From the NCBI GenBank assembly GCA_963665505.1, contig OY762275.1, positions 1,488,001-1,552,000 of the forward strand: a stretch of DNA of 64,000 bases. The letters run 5' to 3'. Position 1 is the stretch's first letter, and each line of letters starts with the position of its first letter. Positions 63,870-64,000 of the stretch are shown here, piece by piece. Under the pieces are notes generated by a model. The model did not search any database. It saw only the letters and a program-made list of their open reading frames with translations, and was not told the DNA's origin. The position numbers and the translations under genes are program-made. The DNA is from QANA01 sp963665505. Lineage in GTDB: Bacteria > Bacillota > Clostridia > Christensenellales > Christensenellaceae.

Positions 63870-64000
63870 CCGTCACGTCCTCCGTACCGAACATACGCCG
63901 GTAATCATCCCATGTGATAAGGATTTGCCTCGGCTTGTTTCCATCGGCGGGCGTAACGATTTCCTTTTGTTCAAGTTCATCCACGATCCTTGCTGCCCGC
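63856..64000 (-). CDS. ftsK: DNA translocase FtsK/SpoIIIE, C-terminus (partial)
   Basis: The visible 47 residues, RAARIVDELEQKEIVTPADG ... QILITWDDYRRMFG ending at 63856, match the gamma winged-helix end of FtsK/SpoIIIE-type translocases. The rest lies beyond the right edge. It overlaps rimO by 14 nt. Assignment rests on a short stretch and gene order. Confidence 0.8.
   Translation of the reverse strand, partial: RAARIVDELEQKEIVTPADGNKPRQILITWDDYRRMFGTEDVTDEWR

Noticed and set aside
1..64000. CRISPR arrays and Cas genes
   Set aside because: No regularly spaced short repeats were seen; the only tandem repeat noted has two copies (55547-55606) and no Cas-like proteins are encoded.

Overview
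The window looks like a chromosome segment of an anaerobic Clostridia-type Bacillota, possibly Christensenella-like. The evidence is the right-hand housekeeping order ftsK-rimO-pgsA-recA ... tlyA-nadK-argR-recN-spoIVB-spo0A-spoIIM-dac-secG-rnr-smpB-ssrA, AGGAGG-type ribosome binding sites and moderate GC. The genus is inference; no rRNA or tRNA genes were recognised.

Positions 1-18672 (all minus strand) hold one long candidate operon for a ribosomally made, modified peptide. In transcription order it encodes an acyl-AMP ligase, an acyl carrier protein with an intact carrier serine, a PaaK-like second AMP ligase, a CcpM-type radical SAM/SPASM peptide maturase, a TIGR04066-type maturation protein, an ACP-related protein whose carrier serine is replaced, and a 61-residue Cys/Tyr-rich precursor. 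Five tandem paralogous ~760-residue membrane proteins follow (one frameshifted), then the start of an ABC exporter that runs off the left edge. Each tandem protein joins an ABC-2-like permease to a large C-terminal domain resembling an M1 (gluzincin) peptidase that has lost its zinc-binding and catalytic residues. Two copies of a structured element with compensatory stem changes bracket the five-gene array. This is the most unusual part of the window.

Positions 18673-25200 hold a degraded stretch with an EAL pseudogene and a perfect palindrome, then a four-gene plus-strand operon (Tim44-like/zinc ribbon, small membrane protein, SPFH/zinc ribbon, DUF4428-like/zinc ribbon) that resembles YdjGHI-type membrane-stress modules, then a DUF4238 gene.

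Positions 25400-49535 look like two tandem integrative islands at the 3' end of ssrA (tmRNA). The 3' end of ssrA (28 bp) is repeated exactly at 30904-30931, and a 16-bp remnant lies at 25400-25415. The outer island carries a MerR regulator divergent from a MATE efflux pump, a YcxB-like protein and a broken VOC-methyltransferase fusion. The inner island carries two decayed IS3-type remnants, a restriction-modification module (HTH, two methylase-like proteins, DUF2971, GIY-YIG/helicase), a MATE fragment, GNAT, radical SAM and VOC genes, a replication-initiator-like HTH protein, a DUF6076-like protein, a broken repressor, a frameshifted tyrosine integrase, a PAS-GGDEF-EAL protein and a DUF1413-like protein.

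Positions 49508-64000 are core genome on the minus strand: trans-translation (ssrA, smpB), RNase R, SecG, a DacF-like protein lacking its catalytic Ser and the Lys of KTG, SpoIIM-like, Spo0A with a degenerate receiver (phosphoacceptor Asp replaced by Ser), SpoIVB, RecN, ArgR, NadK, TlyA, RecA, PgsA, RimO and the C-terminus of FtsK. The altered Spo0A and DacF suggest a lineage whose sporulation pathway is decaying or rewired.
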